Positions 31,801 through 46,511 of a stretch of 64,000 nt of DNA are shown in pieces; positions within the stretch are counted from its first letter, which is position 1; each line of letters starts with the position of its first letter. The translations under genes and the position numbers were made by a program. Origin of the DNA: Klenkia brasiliensis. GTDB lineage: Bacteria; Actinomycetota; Actinomycetes; Mycobacteriales; Geodermatophilaceae. Under the pieces are notes generated by a model, which saw only the letters and a program-made list of their open reading frames with translations, was not told the origin of the DNA and searched no databases. The stretch covers positions 464,060 to 528,059 of the forward strand of contig NZ_FNCF01000001.1 of the NCBI RefSeq assembly GCF_900100695.1, given 5' to 3'.

Positions 31801-33135
31801 ATGTCCGAATGGTTGCTCCTGCTCGCCGCGGTGCTGCTCACCGTGCTCACCGGGTTCTTCGTCGCCGCCGAGTTCTCCTTCACCACCGTCGACCGCGGCC
31901 AGGCGCAGGAGGCCGCCGACGAGGGACGGCGGGGTGCGGGCGGCGTCGTCGAGGCGCTGAAGGGGCTGTCCACCCAGCTCTCGGCCGCGCAGCTGGGCAT
32001 CACGCTGACCACGCTGCTCGTGGGCTACCTCGCCGAGCCGGCCCTCGGCGGGCTCATCGACGGGCCGCTGGAGTCGCTGGGCCTGTCCCCCGCCGCGGCC
32101 ACCACGGTCGCCGTCGTCCTGGGCATCACCCTGGCCACCACGCTGCAGATGCTCATCGGCGAGCTCGGCCCCAAGAACCTGGCCATCGCCAGCCCGCTGA
32201 CCGTCGCCTCGGTCGTCGCCCCCGGCATGCGCGCGTTCACCGCCGTCTTCGGCGTGGTGGTGCGCGCCCTGCAGCGGCTGGCCAACGCCATCGTCCGCAA
32301 GCTCGGCTTCGAGCCCCGCGAGGAGCTCGACGACGCCCGCGGCGCCGGCGAGCTGGCCGCGGTCGCCCGGCGCAGCGCCGAGGAGGGCGACCTGTCCCCC
32401 ACCGCCGCCCGGCTGCTGGACCGCTCGCTGGGCCTGCGCGACAAGTACGCGACCGACGTGATGACCCCGCGCACCCGGCTGGTCACCCTGCCCGACACCG
32501 CCACCGCCCAGCAGGTCATCGACACCGCGATCGCCAGCGGCGCGAGCCGGTTCCCGGTCTGGCACGGCGACCTGGACGACGTCACCGGCCTGGTGCACGT
32601 CAAGCAGGCCGTCGCCGTCCCCGAGGACGACCGCGGCACGGTGACCGCCGGCGAGCTGGCGCGTCCGGTGCTCGCCGTGCCCAGCTCGCTGCACCTGGAC
32701 CCGCTGCTGGACCTGCTGCGCGACGAGGGCCTGCAGCTGGCCCTGGTGGTCGACGAGTGGGGCGCCACGCACGGCATCGTCACCCTGGAGGACATCGTCG
32801 AGGAGCTGGTCGGGGAGATCACCGACGAGACCGACCGGCCGCTGCGCCAGCTGCGCCGGCGCGGCGACGGCTGGGACGTCTCCGGCCTGCTGCGCCCCGA
32901 CGAGGTCCGCGAGCGCACCGGCGTCCCCGTCCCCGAGGGCCGGTGGGAGACCGTCGCCGGGTTCGTCGCCGCCCAGCTGGGCCGGCTCCCCGCCGAGGGC
33001 GACACCGTCGACGTCGAGGGCCACCGGCTCACCGTCACCCAGCTCGACGGCCGGCGGGTGGCCGGGCTGCGCACCGACCCCCTCCCGGACGCCGCCGAGC
33101 TCCCGGCCCGCCAGCACGAGGTGGCGCAGGCGTGA
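31801..33135 (+). CDS. CNNM/CorC (hemolysin C-like) transmembrane transporter, first of tandem pair
   Basis: 444 residues. N-terminal CNNM (DUF21) domain with helices starting EWLLLLAAVLLTVLTGFFVA and motif AEFSFTTVDR, ELGPKNLAIA; middle CBS pair (VMTPRTRLVTLP, RFPVWHGDLDDVTGLVHVK, and LVVDEWGATHGIVTLEDIVE); C-terminal CorC_HlyC domain (WDVSGLLRPDEV, GFVAAQLGRLPAEGD). The family is involved in magnesium or cobalt export. Its stop overlaps the start of a paralogue, so they probably form a heteromeric unit. Confidence 0.9.
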   Translation: MSEWLLLLAAVLLTVLTGFFVAAEFSFTTVDRGQAQEAADEGRRGAGGVVEALKGLSTQLSAAQLGITLTTLLVGYLAEPALGGLIDGPLESLGLSPAAATTVAVVLGITLATTLQMLIGELGPKNLAIASPLTVASVVAPGMRAFTAVFGVVVRALQRLANAIVRKLGFEPREELDDARGAGELAAVARRSAEEGDLSPTAARLLDRSLGLRDKYATDVMTPRTRLVTLPDTATAQQVIDTAIASGASRFPVWHGDLDDVTGLVHVKQAVAVPEDDRGTVTAGELARPVLAVPSSLHLDPLLDLLRDEGLQLALVVDEWGATHGIVTLEDIVEELVGEITDETDRPLRQLRRRGDGWDVSGLLRPDEVRERTGVPVPEGRWETVAGFVAAQLGRLPAEGDTVDVEGHRLTVTQLDGRRVAGLRTDPLPDAAELPARQHEVAQA

Positions 33136-34211
33136 ACGACGTCCTCGCCCTGGCGATCCTGGTCGCCCTGCTGCTCGGCAACGCCTTCTTCGTCGCGGCC
33201 GAGTTCGCGCTCGTGTCGGCCCGCGTCGACCAGATCGAGCCCCGCGCCGCCGCCGGCTCGGCCCGCGCGCAGCGGACGCTGGCCGCGATGCGCAACGTGT
33301 CGCAGATGATGGCCGGCGCGCAGCTGGGCATCACGCTGTGCTCGCTGGGCCTGGGCGCGGTCGGCGAGCCCGCCGTCGCCCACCTCATCGAGGTGCCGCT
33401 GGAGTCCGCCGGTGTCCCGGAGGGCCTGCTGCACCCCATCGCGCTGGTGGTGGCCCTGAGCCTGGTCACCGTGCTGCACATGGTGCTCGGCGAGATGGTG
33501 CCCAAGAACATCACCATCGCCGGCCCCGACCGCGCCGCGATCGCGCTCGGCCCGCCCATGGCCAAGGTCGTCACGGTCCTCAAGCCGCTGATCTGGTTCT
33601 TCAACGGCGCGGCGAACGGCTTCGTCCGGCTGTTCGGGGTCACCCCCACCGACGAGGTCGCGGCCAGCTTCGACAGCGACGAGATCCGCTCGATGATCAC
33701 CCAGTCGCGCAGCCAGGGCCTGCTCGGCGACGAGGTGTCCTCCCTCGCCGAGGGCGCGCTGTCCTTCGAGACCCACGACGCCCGGTCGGTGCTGCTGGCC
33801 GCCGACGACCTGGTCGCCGTCCCCCGGTCGGCCACCCCGCGCGACCTGGAGTCGGTGGTGGCCGCGCACGGGTTCAGCCGCTACCCGGTGGTGGAGCCCG
33901 ACGGCCGGTGGGCCGGCTACGTGCACGTCAAGGACGTCCTGGGCCTGGCCGCCCGCGACGAGCCGGTACCCGACGACGCGCTCGAGCAGTTCGTCGAGGT
34001 CGCCCCCGACGAGCCGCTGCCCGAGGTGCTGCAGGCCATGCGCAAGGCCGGCGTCCACCTGGGCACGGTCACCGAGGACGGCGCACTGCTGGGCGTCGTC
34101 GCGCTGGAGGACGTGCTGGAGCAGCTGATCGGCGACGTCCGCGACGCCGCCCTGCACACCCCCGCGGGCAGCGCGGCACCGTCGGTGGGCAGCGGCGCCG
34201 GGGGGCGGTAG
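33132..34211 (+). CDS. CNNM/CorC transmembrane transporter, second of tandem pair
   Basis: 359 residues from GTG in a GTGA overlap. DUF21 domain (AEFALVSARVDQIEPRA, GAQLGITLCSLGLGAVGEP, LGEMVPKNITIAGP), then a CBS pair (RYPVVEPDGRWAGYVHVKDVL, TEDGALLGVVALEDVLEQL). It lacks the C-terminal CorC_HlyC domain that the first paralogue has, a common division in such tandem pairs. Likely partner of the first protein in divalent metal transport. Confidence 0.9.
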   Translation: MNDVLALAILVALLLGNAFFVAAEFALVSARVDQIEPRAAAGSARAQRTLAAMRNVSQMMAGAQLGITLCSLGLGAVGEPAVAHLIEVPLESAGVPEGLLHPIALVVALSLVTVLHMVLGEMVPKNITIAGPDRAAIALGPPMAKVVTVLKPLIWFFNGAANGFVRLFGVTPTDEVAASFDSDEIRSMITQSRSQGLLGDEVSSLAEGALSFETHDARSVLLAADDLVAVPRSATPRDLESVVAAHGFSRYPVVEPDGRWAGYVHVKDVLGLAARDEPVPDDALEQFVEVAPDEPLPEVLQAMRKAGVHLGTVTEDGALLGVVALEDVLEQLIGDVRDAALHTPAGSAAPSVGSGAGGR

Positions 34212-34222
34212 AGGATGGGGGC

Positions 34223-36017
34223 GTGCTCCCCGACGACGTGACCGCCCGCTGGCAGGCCCGCTTCCGCGCTCCCCGCGTCTCGCTCCCGGACTGGGCCGAG
34301 GACGCCCCGCAGCGCTGCCTGTTCGCCTCCGACGTCAGCGGCGTGGTCGAGCAGTACACGTGGGACCGCGACACCGGGGAGCAGCGGCAGGTCACCGACC
34401 GCCCCAACGGCACGCTGGCGGCCACGCTGAGCCCCGACGGGGAGACCGTGTGGTGGTTCGCCGACACCGACGGCGACGAGTTCGGCGTCTGGCGGACCCA
34501 GCCCTTCGCCGGCGGCGAGGACGTCGTCGCCGTCCCCGAGGTGGCGGCGGCCTACCCCGCCGGCCTGGAGATCGGCCGCACCCTGGTCGTCATCGGCCGG
34601 TCCACCGACGACGGCAGCGAGCTGTGGCTGGCGCCGCGCGGCGGCGCGCCCCGGGTGTTCTACCGGACGCCGGACACCGCCTCGGTCGACGCGCTGTCCC
34701 GCGACGAGGACCGGCTGGTGCTCTCCCACTCCGAGCACGGCGACCCCCGCTACCCCGCCCTGCGGGTGCTCGACGTCGCCCGCATCCCCGAGGGCCACTC
34801 CCAGGCCGAGCCGGACAGCCCGTGGGTGGTCGCCGAGAAGTGGGACGGCGCGGAGCTGGGCCTGCACGCGCTGGGCTTCTCCCCCGTCCCCGGTGACCTC
34901 CGGTTGCTGGTCGGCCACGAACGCCGCGGCCGCGAGGAGCTGCTGGTGTGGGACCTGGCCACCGGCACCGAGACCGAGCTGGTGCTCGACCTGCCCGGCG
35001 ACGTGACCGCCGGCTGGTACCCCGACGGCTCCGCGCTGCTGGTCGGGCACGACCACGCCGCCCGCAGCGAGCTGTACCGCTACGAGCTGGCCAGTGGTGA
35101 GCTGACCCAGCTGGACACCCCGCCCGGCGTGGTCCGCGGTGCCACCGCCCGGCCCGACGGCACCGTGGAGCTGGCCTGGTCGTCCTCCGAGCGCCCGCCG
35201 GTGATCCGCCGGGCCGACGGACCGGTCGTGCTGGCCGCCCCCGGCGACGAGCCGCCGGCCGGTTACCCGGTCGAGGACCGCTGGGTGCCCGGGCCCGGCG
35301 GCGACGTGCACGCGCTGCTGGTCCGCCCCGCCGGCGAGGGTCCCTTCGCCACCGCGTTCCTGGTGCACGGTGGCCCCGAGGCCGCCGACGACGACTCCTA
35401 CCGCGCCCGCCGGGCCGCCTACGTGGACGCGGGCTACGCCGTGGTGCACGTGAACTACCGCGGCTCCTCCGGCTACGGGTCGGCCTGGCGCGACGCGCTC
35501 ACCGGTCGGCCGGGGCTCACCGAGCTCGAGGACGTCGCCGCGGTGCAGGACGCGCTGGTCGCCGAGGGCGTGGTCGACCCGGCCCGCTGCATCCTCTCCG
35601 GCGGCTCGTGGGGCGGGTTCCTCACCCTGCTGGGCCTGGGCACCCAGCCCGACCGCTGGGCCGCCGGCATCGCCGAGGTCCCCGTGGCGGACTACCTGGC
35701 CGCCTACGAGGACGAGATGGAGGGCCTGCGCGCCTACGACCGCGCGCTGTTCGGCGGCTCCCCGGACGAGGTGCCCGAGGTCTACCGGCGCTCCTCCCCG
35801 CTGACCTACGTCGACGCGGTCACCGCGCCGGTCCTGGTCGTCGCCGGCGCCAACGACCCGCGCTGCCCGATCCGGCAGATCGACAACTACCTGGCCGCGC
35901 TGACCGAGCGGGGTGCGCCGCACGAGGTGTACCGCTTCGACGCCGGCCACGGCTCGCTGGTGGTCGAGGAGACCATCCGGCAGGTCGAGACCGCGCTGGA
36001 CTTCGCGCTGCGGCACG

Positions 36018-36028
<11 letters not shown>
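34223..36028 (+). CDS. S9 family prolyl oligopeptidase-like peptidase
   Basis: 601 residues. The N-terminal 360 residues form a WD/PD40-type beta-propeller (repeats such as TLSPDGETVWWFADTDGDEF and YPDGSALLVGHDHAARSELY). The C-terminal alpha/beta hydrolase has Ser462 in SGGSWGGFLTLLG, an Asp in VAGANDPRCP and His in DAGHGSLV. No signal peptide, so cytosolic. It probably cleaves small peptides or acylated amino acids. GTG 34223 follows the CorC paralogue by 11 bases; GAGG lies eight bases upstream. The 3' end overlaps the convergent glycosyltransferase gene by 11 bases. Confidence 0.92.
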
Positions 36029-39586
<3,558 letters not shown>

Positions 39587-39594
39587 TCACGGGC

Positions 39595-41199
39595 GTGCCC
39601 GAGACCGAGGACGACGTCACCGCCTGGCTGCTGACCGGGGCCGAGCGGGACAACCCGTCCTCGGCCCTGCCCGCGTGGACGGAGGGCAACCTCGCCGAGG
39701 CGCTGGTGCACGGCGCCGTCTACTTCGACCGGCTGGTCGACGCGGTGCGCGACCTCGGCCCGGGCGACCACCTGTTCTTCACCGACTGGCGGGGCGACCC
39801 GGACCAGAAGCTGCGGCCCGACGGGCCCACGGTCGACGAGCTGTTCTCCGACGCCGCACGGCGCGGGGTGTGCGTGCGCGGGCTGGTCTGGCGCTCGCAC
39901 TGGGACGCGCTGAGCTTCTCCAAGGAGCAGAACGCCTCGCTGGACCGCGAGCTGGAGGAGGACGGCGCGGTCGTCGTGCGCGACCAGCGGGTGCGGCGGC
40001 TGGGCAGCCACCACCAGAAGATCGTCGTCTGCCGGCACCCCGACGACCCCGCGCGCGACGTGGCGTTCGCCGGCGGCATCGACCTGGGCCACACCCGGCG
40101 GGACGACGCCGAGCACCGGGGCGACCCCCAGCCGCAGCCGATGTCGTCGGCCTACGGGGACACCCCGCCCTGGCACGACGTGCAGCTGCAGGTGCGCGGG
40201 CCGGTGGTCGGGGTGCTCGACGACGCGTTCCGGGAGCGCTGGGACGACCCGACCAGCCCGGCGGTGGAGCACCCGCTGGCGTGGGTGCACGACAAGGCCG
40301 AGCAGGCGCTGGGCCGCAACCGGATGGACCCCGACGAGCTGCCCGCCCAGCCCCCGCCGCCCCCGCCGTGCGGCCCGCACGTGGTGCAGACGCTGCGCAC
40401 CTACCCGAAGATCTGGCCGGCCTACGACTTCGCGCCCGAGGGCGAGCGGTCCATCGCCCGGGGCTACACCAAGGCGCTGGAGCGGGCCCGCCGGTTGGTC
40501 TACCTGGAGGACCAGTACCTGTGGTCCTCCGACGTCGCCGACCACCTGGCCGCCTCGCTGCGGGAGCACCCCGGGCTGCAGCTGGTGGTCGTGGTGCCGA
40601 GGGTCCCCGACCAGGAGGGCGCGTTCTCCGAGCGGCCCCAGCAGCTGGGGCAGGCCCAGGCGATGACGCTGCTGCAGGAGGCCGCGCCGGGTCGGGTGCA
40701 CGTGTTCGACCTGGAGAACCACGAGGGCACGCCGGTCTACGTGCACGCCAAGGTGTGCGTGGTCGACGACGTGTGGGCGGAGGTCGGCAGCGACAACGTC
40801 AACCGCCGGTCCTGGACGCACGACAGCGAGCTGTCCAACGCCGTGCTCGACCCCACCCGGGACCCTCGCGAGCCGCAGGACCCCGCGGGCCTGGGCGACG
40901 GCGCGCGCACCTTCGCCCGCGACCTGCGGCTGCAGCTGGGGCGCGAGCACCTGGACGCGGCCGACGACACCGGCCTGCTCGACCCCGACGAGTTCGTGGC
41001 CGCCTGCGTCGCGTCCGCCGAGGCCCTGGACGCCTGGCACGCCGGCGGCCGGGTGGGCCCGCGTCCGCCGGGCCGGTTGCGGGTGCACCGCCGTCCGGAG
41101 CTGACCCGCCTGGAGCGCCTGTGGGCGACCCCGCTGTACCGGTTGGTCCACGACCCCGACGGCCGCCCCCTGCGCCTGCGCCTGCGCCGCACCTACTGA
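39595..41199 (+). CDS. Phospholipase D-like protein
   Basis: 534 residues from GTG 39595 (538 from GTG 39583; both lack a clear ribosome site, and TGTGAT seven bases before 39595 could be a -10). Two HKD-type motifs: SHHQKIVVC about residue 140 and [11 protein letters not shown] about residue 383, each followed by GGID and GSDN segments. These pair in one active site. [10 protein letters not shown] and RSWTHDSEL are also PLD-family markers. No signal peptide, so cytosolic or membrane-peripheral. Phosphatidyl transfer or hydrolysis is the family activity; the substrate here is unknown. It is divergent from lysC. Confidence 0.9.
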   Translation: MPETEDDVTAWLLTGAERDNPSSALPAWTEGNLAEALVHGAVYFDRLVDAVRDLGPGDHLFFTDWRGDPDQKLRPDGPTVDELFSDAARRGVCVRGLVWRSHWDALSFSKEQNASLDRELEEDGAVVVRDQRVRRLGSHHQKIVVCRHPDDPARDVAFAGGIDLGHTRRDDAEHRGDPQPQPMSSAYGDTPPWHDVQLQVRGPVVGVLDDAFRERWDDPTSPAVEHPLAWVHDKAEQALGRNRMDPDELPAQPPPPPPCGPHVVQTLRTYPKIWPAYDFAPEGERSIARGYTKALERARRLVYLEDQYLWSSDVADHLAASLREHPGLQLVVVVPRVPDQEGAFSERPQQLGQAQAMTLLQEAAPGRVHVFDLENHEGTPVYVHAKVCVVDDVWAEVGSDNVNRRSWTHDSELSNAVLDPTRDPREPQDPAGLGDGARTFARDLRLQLGREHLDAADDTGLLDPDEFVAACVASAEALDAWHAGGRVGPRPPGRLRVHRRPELTRLERLWATPLYRLVHDPDGRPLRLRLRRTY

Positions 41200-41520
41200 C
41201 CGGGCGTCCTCGGGCCCGCGAGGCGGCGAGCACGTCTTCCCACCCGATGTCGTGCCCTGCCCACACCCCGGGGGCAGGGCACGAGCACCTGCCCACCCCG
41301 GGTGGGCAAGCACCCCTTGCCCACCTCGGGTGGGCAGGCACCCCTTGCCCACCTCGGGTGGGCAGGCACCCCTTGCCCACCTCGGGTGGGCAGGGCACGA
41401 GGTCGCACGGGGAGACGTGTCGGCGGGCCGGGGAGCTCCGTCGTGTCCACAGGCCGGCGGCCCGTCCACACATCGGCCAGGGGTCTGGTGCCGACCTCGC
41501 CTCCGCGTGACGGTGGAGTC
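41200..41520. other. 321-bp non-coding region of nested hairpins and tandem repeats
   Basis: Between the PLD-like gene and the XRE regulator. It contains an inverted repeat CGTGCCCTGCCC / GGGCAGGGCACG (41251-41262 and 41273-41284), a degenerate repeat unit (about 41285-41309) and three perfect 28-bp units (41310-41393), each able to fold as TGCCCACC/GGTGGGCA. A second copy of GGGCAGGGCACGA closes the block at about 41388-41400. The unit length is not a multiple of three, so the overlapping open frames on both strands are not coding. Nothing further is recognised in 41401-41520. Confidence 0.8.
41310..41393. repeat. Three perfect 28-bp tandem repeats with internal hairpin
   Basis: Units 41310-41337, 41338-41365 and 41366-41393 are identical, beginning GCACCCCTTGCCCACC and ending GGGTGGGCAG. 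Each contains the dyad TGCCCACC-TCG-GGTGGGCA. A diverged copy precedes the block. No unique spacers, so not CRISPR. Confidence 0.92.
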
Positions 41521-42192
41521 GTGAGCGAGGCAGCGCAGGGACACCCACCCGCGGACTTCGACCTCTCGGGCACCGTGCGCCGCATCCGACGGACCGCCCG
41601 CCTCTCCCAGCGCGAGCTCGCCCTGGCCGCGGGGCTGTCGAAGTCGACGATCGCGCAGGTCGAGACCGGCCGCCGAGGCCTGTCGGCCGACGCCCTCGCC
41701 TCGCTGGCGACCATCGCCGGGCTCCGCCTGGCCCTCGTCGACGGCGACGGCGTCGAGGTGCTCCCGATGCGTGGGTCCGCCGCCCGCGACGACGGCGGTC
41801 GCCGGTACCCGGCGCACTGCGACGTCCGGCACGGCGACGAGGGCTGGTGGTACCTGCCGCACCGGGCCGCCCGTCCGGTGCCCTGGTTCACCTTCGACCT
41901 CCGTCGGTCCGAGCCGCTGGCCGACGACGACCACCCGGTGCAGGTACCCGAGGACGACCCCCGCTGGCGCGCGGAGCAGCGCCGGGTGGAGAGCCTGACG
42001 GCCTGGGCTGCGCGCCAGCAGCAGCTCAGGGAGGACTACCTGCGCCGGCTCGGGGCCGGCGAGGTCCCGCCGCTGCGCGACGACCCGTGCACCTGCCCAC
42101 CCGGCTGCGAGGAGCTGCTCGTGGGGGACGACCCGGCGGGCCAGGCCGACCCGCACGTCCCCGACTGCCCCTGCCGGTGCGACGTCCACTGA
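41521..42192 (+). CDS. XRE-family regulator with cysteine-rich C-terminus
   Basis: 223 residues from GTG 41521. HTH_3 domain at about 15-70 ([20 protein letters not shown], then [20 protein letters not shown]). The rest is not a known sensor fold: a Trp/acid-rich middle ([20 protein letters not shown]) and a coiled region ([20 protein letters not shown]), ending with six cysteines in two clusters, CTCPPGC and CPCRC. The clusters suggest metal or redox sensing. Alone between the hairpin-repeat block and the leuA leader; targets unknown. Confidence 0.82.
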   Translation: MSEAAQGHPPADFDLSGTVRRIRRTARLSQRELALAAGLSKSTIAQVETGRRGLSADALASLATIAGLRLALVDGDGVEVLPMRGSAARDDGGRRYPAHCDVRHGDEGWWYLPHRAARPVPWFTFDLRRSEPLADDDHPVQVPEDDPRWRAEQRRVESLTAWAARQQQLREDYLRRLGAGEVPPLRDDPCTCPPGCEELLVGDDPAGQADPHVPDCPCRCDVH

Positions 42193-42204
42193 CCCCGGCG
42201 CTGC

Positions 42205-42210
42205 TACGGT
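42205..42210 (+). promoter_or_regulatory. -10 element for the leuA leader transcript
   Basis: TACGGT lies six bases before the GTG of the leader peptide (42217), so the leader message is probably leaderless. Confidence 0.6.
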
Positions 42211-42216
42211 GGCCCC

Positions 42217-42242
42217 GTGCGCGGCAGCCTCCTCCTTATCCG

Positions 42243-42264
<22 letters not shown>
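42217..42264 (+). CDS. leuL: Leucine leader peptide of leuA
   Basis: A 15-residue open frame reads [15 protein letters not shown]. Three consecutive leucine codons (CTC CTC CTT) plus an isoleucine form the regulatory run, as in the leuA leader peptides described in Streptomyces and corynebacteria. It is followed by an 11-bp hairpin and leuA. Slow translation of the Leu run when leucyl-tRNA is scarce would alter folding of the downstream RNA and raise leuA expression (inference from the family). Confidence 0.85.
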
Positions 42265-44079
<1,815 letters not shown>

Positions 44080-44087
44080 CCCCCGGC

Positions 44088-44117
44088 GGCCCGTTCACCC
44101 GGCCGGGTGAACGGGCC
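44088..44117 (+). terminator. Terminator after leuA
   Basis: Bases 44088-44117 form a perfect 30-bp palindrome (GGCCCGTTCACCCGG and its complement), eight bases after the leuA stop. It separates leuA from the SOS promoter of imuA'. Confidence 0.85.
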
Positions 44118-44136
44118 CCGCCCCCGGCGTGCCGGT

Positions 44137-44166
44137 TTGACATCGATCGAACACGTGTTCGATCCT
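44137..44166 (+). promoter_or_regulatory. SOS promoter: LexA box upstream of imuA'-imuB-dnaE2
   Basis: TCGAACACGTGTTCGA (44147-44162) exactly matches the actinobacterial LexA consensus TCGAAC-N4-GTTCGA. It lies between a -35 TTGACA (44137-44142) and a -10-like GATCCT (44161-44166) with 18-base spacing. LexA bound here would block RNA polymerase. The GTG at 44173 starts six bases after the -10, so the message is probably leaderless. Confidence 0.92.
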
Positions 44167-44172
44167 TGCCCG

Positions 44173-44877
44173 GTGACCGTCCTGCCGCCCGAGCTCGCCG
44201 AGCGGCTGGCGGCCGCCCGGTCGGCGGCGGCGCGGGCCGACCGGCGCTTCGGCACCACCACCGCCCGGCGGGCGCTGGAGACGCTGCCGGCCCTGGCCGC
44301 GCTGCTGCCCGGCGGGGCGCTGCACACCGGCTCGGTCTACTCCGTGCAGGGGTCGGTCGCGCTGGCCACCGCGCTGCTGGCCGGGCCCTCGGCGGCCGGC
44401 GAGTGGTGCGGCGTGGTCGGGGTGCCCGGGTTCGGCGCCGAGGCCGCGGCGGGCATGGGCGTCGACCTGTCCCGCACCGTGCTCGTGCCCGACCCCGGCG
44501 CCGAGCCGGTGGCCGTCGTCGACGCGCTGGTCGGCGCGCTGACCGTGGTGCTGGTCGGGCCGGTCGGCCGGGTCGGCGGCGCCGCGGCCGAGCGGCTCAC
44601 CGCCCGGCTGCGGCAGCGCGGCACCGCACTGGTGGCGTGCACCCCCCTCGGCTCCCCGAGCTGGCCGCAGAGCACCGCCGAGCTCGCCGTGACCGGCAGC
44701 GACTGGCAGGGCCTCGGCGACGGCCACGGCCACCTGACCGGGCGGGTCGCCGAGGTCGTCGTGCAGTCCCGCCGGTCGGCCCGGCCGCAGCGGGCGCGGC
44801 TGTGGCTGCCCGACCACGAGGGCCGGGTCGCCCCGGTGACCACGCCGGTCGAGCAGGTCGTCCGGGCCGCCGGGTGA
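44173..44877 (+). CDS. imuA': ImuA' SOS mutagenesis protein (RecA-like)
   Basis: 234 residues from GTG 44173. A RecA/SulA-like fold lacking a full Walker A: LHTGSVYSVQGSVALATALL, WCGVVGVPGFGAEAAAGMGV, VDALVGALTVVLVGPVGRVG. ImuA' connects ImuB with DnaE2 in mycobacteria and is needed for damage-induced mutagenesis. An upstream frame start would run across the LexA box and is rejected. The stop overlaps imuB (GTGA). Confidence 0.9.
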   Translation: MTVLPPELAERLAAARSAAARADRRFGTTTARRALETLPALAALLPGGALHTGSVYSVQGSVALATALLAGPSAAGEWCGVVGVPGFGAEAAAGMGVDLSRTVLVPDPGAEPVAVVDALVGALTVVLVGPVGRVGGAAAERLTARLRQRGTALVACTPLGSPSWPQSTAELAVTGSDWQGLGDGHGHLTGRVAEVVVQSRRSARPQRARLWLPDHEGRVAPVTTPVEQVVRAAG

Positions 44878-46487
44878 GCACCCGCCGGACCCTCGTGCTG
44901 TGGTGCCCCGACTGGCCGGTCACCGCTGCGGTCCTCGGCGGCCAGGGCGCCGGCCCGGGCGGTCCCGGCGGGCCGGGCCGGCGGCCGGTGGCCGTCGTCG
45001 ACCGCGGCCAGGTGCTGGCCGTCTCCCCCGCCGCCCGGGCGGCGGGCGTGCGCCGGGGGCTGCGGGTGCGCGAGGCGCAGTCCCGGTGCGCCGAGCTGGT
45101 GGTGCTGCGGCATGACCCGGGCGCCGAGGCGCGCGCCTTCGAGCCGGTGCTGCGCGCGGTCGAGGCGGTCGCCCCCGGGGTGCAGGTGCTCCGGCCGGGC
45201 ACCTGCGCGGTGCCCGCCCGCGGGGCGGCGAGCTACCTCGGCGGGGAGACCGCGGCCGCGGCCGTGCTGCTCGACGTGCTCGAGCAGGCCGGCGTCCCCG
45301 ACGCCCGGGTGGGCGTGGCCGACGGCCCGTTCAGCGCCGAGCAGGCCGCCCGCACCGCCGAGCGGCTGCCCGGCTACCAGGTGGTGCCCACCGGCGGTGA
45401 CCGGCCGTTCCTGGCCGGGCTGCCGGTCGAGGTGCTGGCGCCGGTCCTGGACCCCGACGCCCCCGACCTGCTGCGCCGGCTCGGCCTGCGCACCGTGGGC
45501 GCGTTCGCCGACCTGGCGCCCGGCGACGTGCTGGCCCGCTTCGGCAGCTCCGGCGGCCGGGCGCACCGGCTGGCCCGCGGCGACGACGTGGCCGCCGCGG
45601 GCGGGCGCGCGCCGCTGCCCGAGCTGGGCCGCACCGTCGAGCTCGACCCCCCGCTGGACCGCGCCGACCAGGTCGTGGCCACCCTGCGACCGGCCGCCGA
45701 GCAGCTGGTCGCCGGGCTGGCCGGCCAGGTGCTGGTCTGCACCGGGCTGCGGGTCGAGCTCACCGACGACCTCGGCGGGGCGGTGTCCCGCCGCTGGCTG
45801 CACCCCCGCTTCTTCACCGCCGCCGACGTGCTGGACCGGGTGCGCTGGCAGCTGGCCGGCGGCGGCCTGGGCGCACCGGTCGCCCGGGTCGACCTGCTGC
45901 CCGAGGACGTCGAGCCGCAGGGCGCGCACACCGAGGGTCTGTGGGGCGGCGGCCCCGACGACCACGTGCACCAGGCGCTGACCCGGGTGCAGAGCCGGCT
46001 GGGCCACCGCGCGGTGGGCACCAGCGTCGTCGGCGGCGGGCGCGGCCCGGCCGACCGCACCACCTTCGTGCCCTGGGGCGACCGGCCGCTGCCCACCCGG
46101 CCCGGCGAACCGCCGTGGCCGGGCCGGCTGCCGCCCCCGCTGCCCTCCACGGTGCTCACCCGCCCCGCGCAGGCCACCGTCGTCGGGGCCGCGGGCTCCC
46201 CCGCCGTCCTCGACGACCGGGGCACGCTGTCGGTCCCGCCGGCCCGGTTCCGGGTCGACGAGGGCGGCCGCCCGGCCGCGGGCTGGCCGGTGGGCTGGCA
46301 GCCGGTGCAGGCGTGGGCGGGTCCGTGGCCGGCCGACGAGCGCTGGTGGACCGACGACACCCGCGGCCACCCCACCGGCGGCCCCACCGGCTTCCTCGCC
46401 CGGCTGCAGGTGGTCGGCGTCGACGGCAGCGCCTGGCTGCTGCTGGTGTCGGCCGGCCACTGGTGGGTCGAGGCGCGCTATGACTGA
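44874..46487 (+). CDS. imuB: ImuB, Y-family polymerase-like mutasome adaptor
   Basis: 537 residues; GTG in a GTGA overlap. N-terminal RTLVLWCPDWPVTAAV replaces the DxD of active Y-family polymerases, so catalysis is not expected. It keeps the Y-family fold (RPVAVVDRGQVLAVSPAARA, RVGVADGPFSAEQAAR, LRRLGLRTVGAFADLAPGDV). The C-terminal region (about 380-537, Trp/Gly/Pro-rich) corresponds to the part of ImuB that contacts the beta clamp and DnaE2. The second member of the SOS mutasome; an in-frame link by co-translation with imuA'. Confidence 0.93.
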   Translation: MSTRRTLVLWCPDWPVTAAVLGGQGAGPGGPGGPGRRPVAVVDRGQVLAVSPAARAAGVRRGLRVREAQSRCAELVVLRHDPGAEARAFEPVLRAVEAVAPGVQVLRPGTCAVPARGAASYLGGETAAAAVLLDVLEQAGVPDARVGVADGPFSAEQAARTAERLPGYQVVPTGGDRPFLAGLPVEVLAPVLDPDAPDLLRRLGLRTVGAFADLAPGDVLARFGSSGGRAHRLARGDDVAAAGGRAPLPELGRTVELDPPLDRADQVVATLRPAAEQLVAGLAGQVLVCTGLRVELTDDLGGAVSRRWLHPRFFTAADVLDRVRWQLAGGGLGAPVARVDLLPEDVEPQGAHTEGLWGGGPDDHVHQALTRVQSRLGHRAVGTSVVGGGRGPADRTTFVPWGDRPLPTRPGEPPWPGRLPPPLPSTVLTRPAQATVVGAAGSPAVLDDRGTLSVPPARFRVDEGGRPAAGWPVGWQPVQAWAGPWPADERWWTDDTRGHPTGGPTGFLARLQVVGVDGSAWLLLVSAGHWWVEARYD

Positions 46488-46511
46488 GACCTGCTGGGCA
46501 GAGGAGTCCTG

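Noticed and set aside
41310-41393. CRISPR array
   Set aside because: The 28-bp units are directly adjacent with no spacers and no cas genes are nearby.
41251-41400. Small protein encoded by the Pro/Gly/His-rich frames over the repeats
   Set aside because: Frames exist in several phases on both strands, and the 28-bp period would shift the reading frame with each unit.
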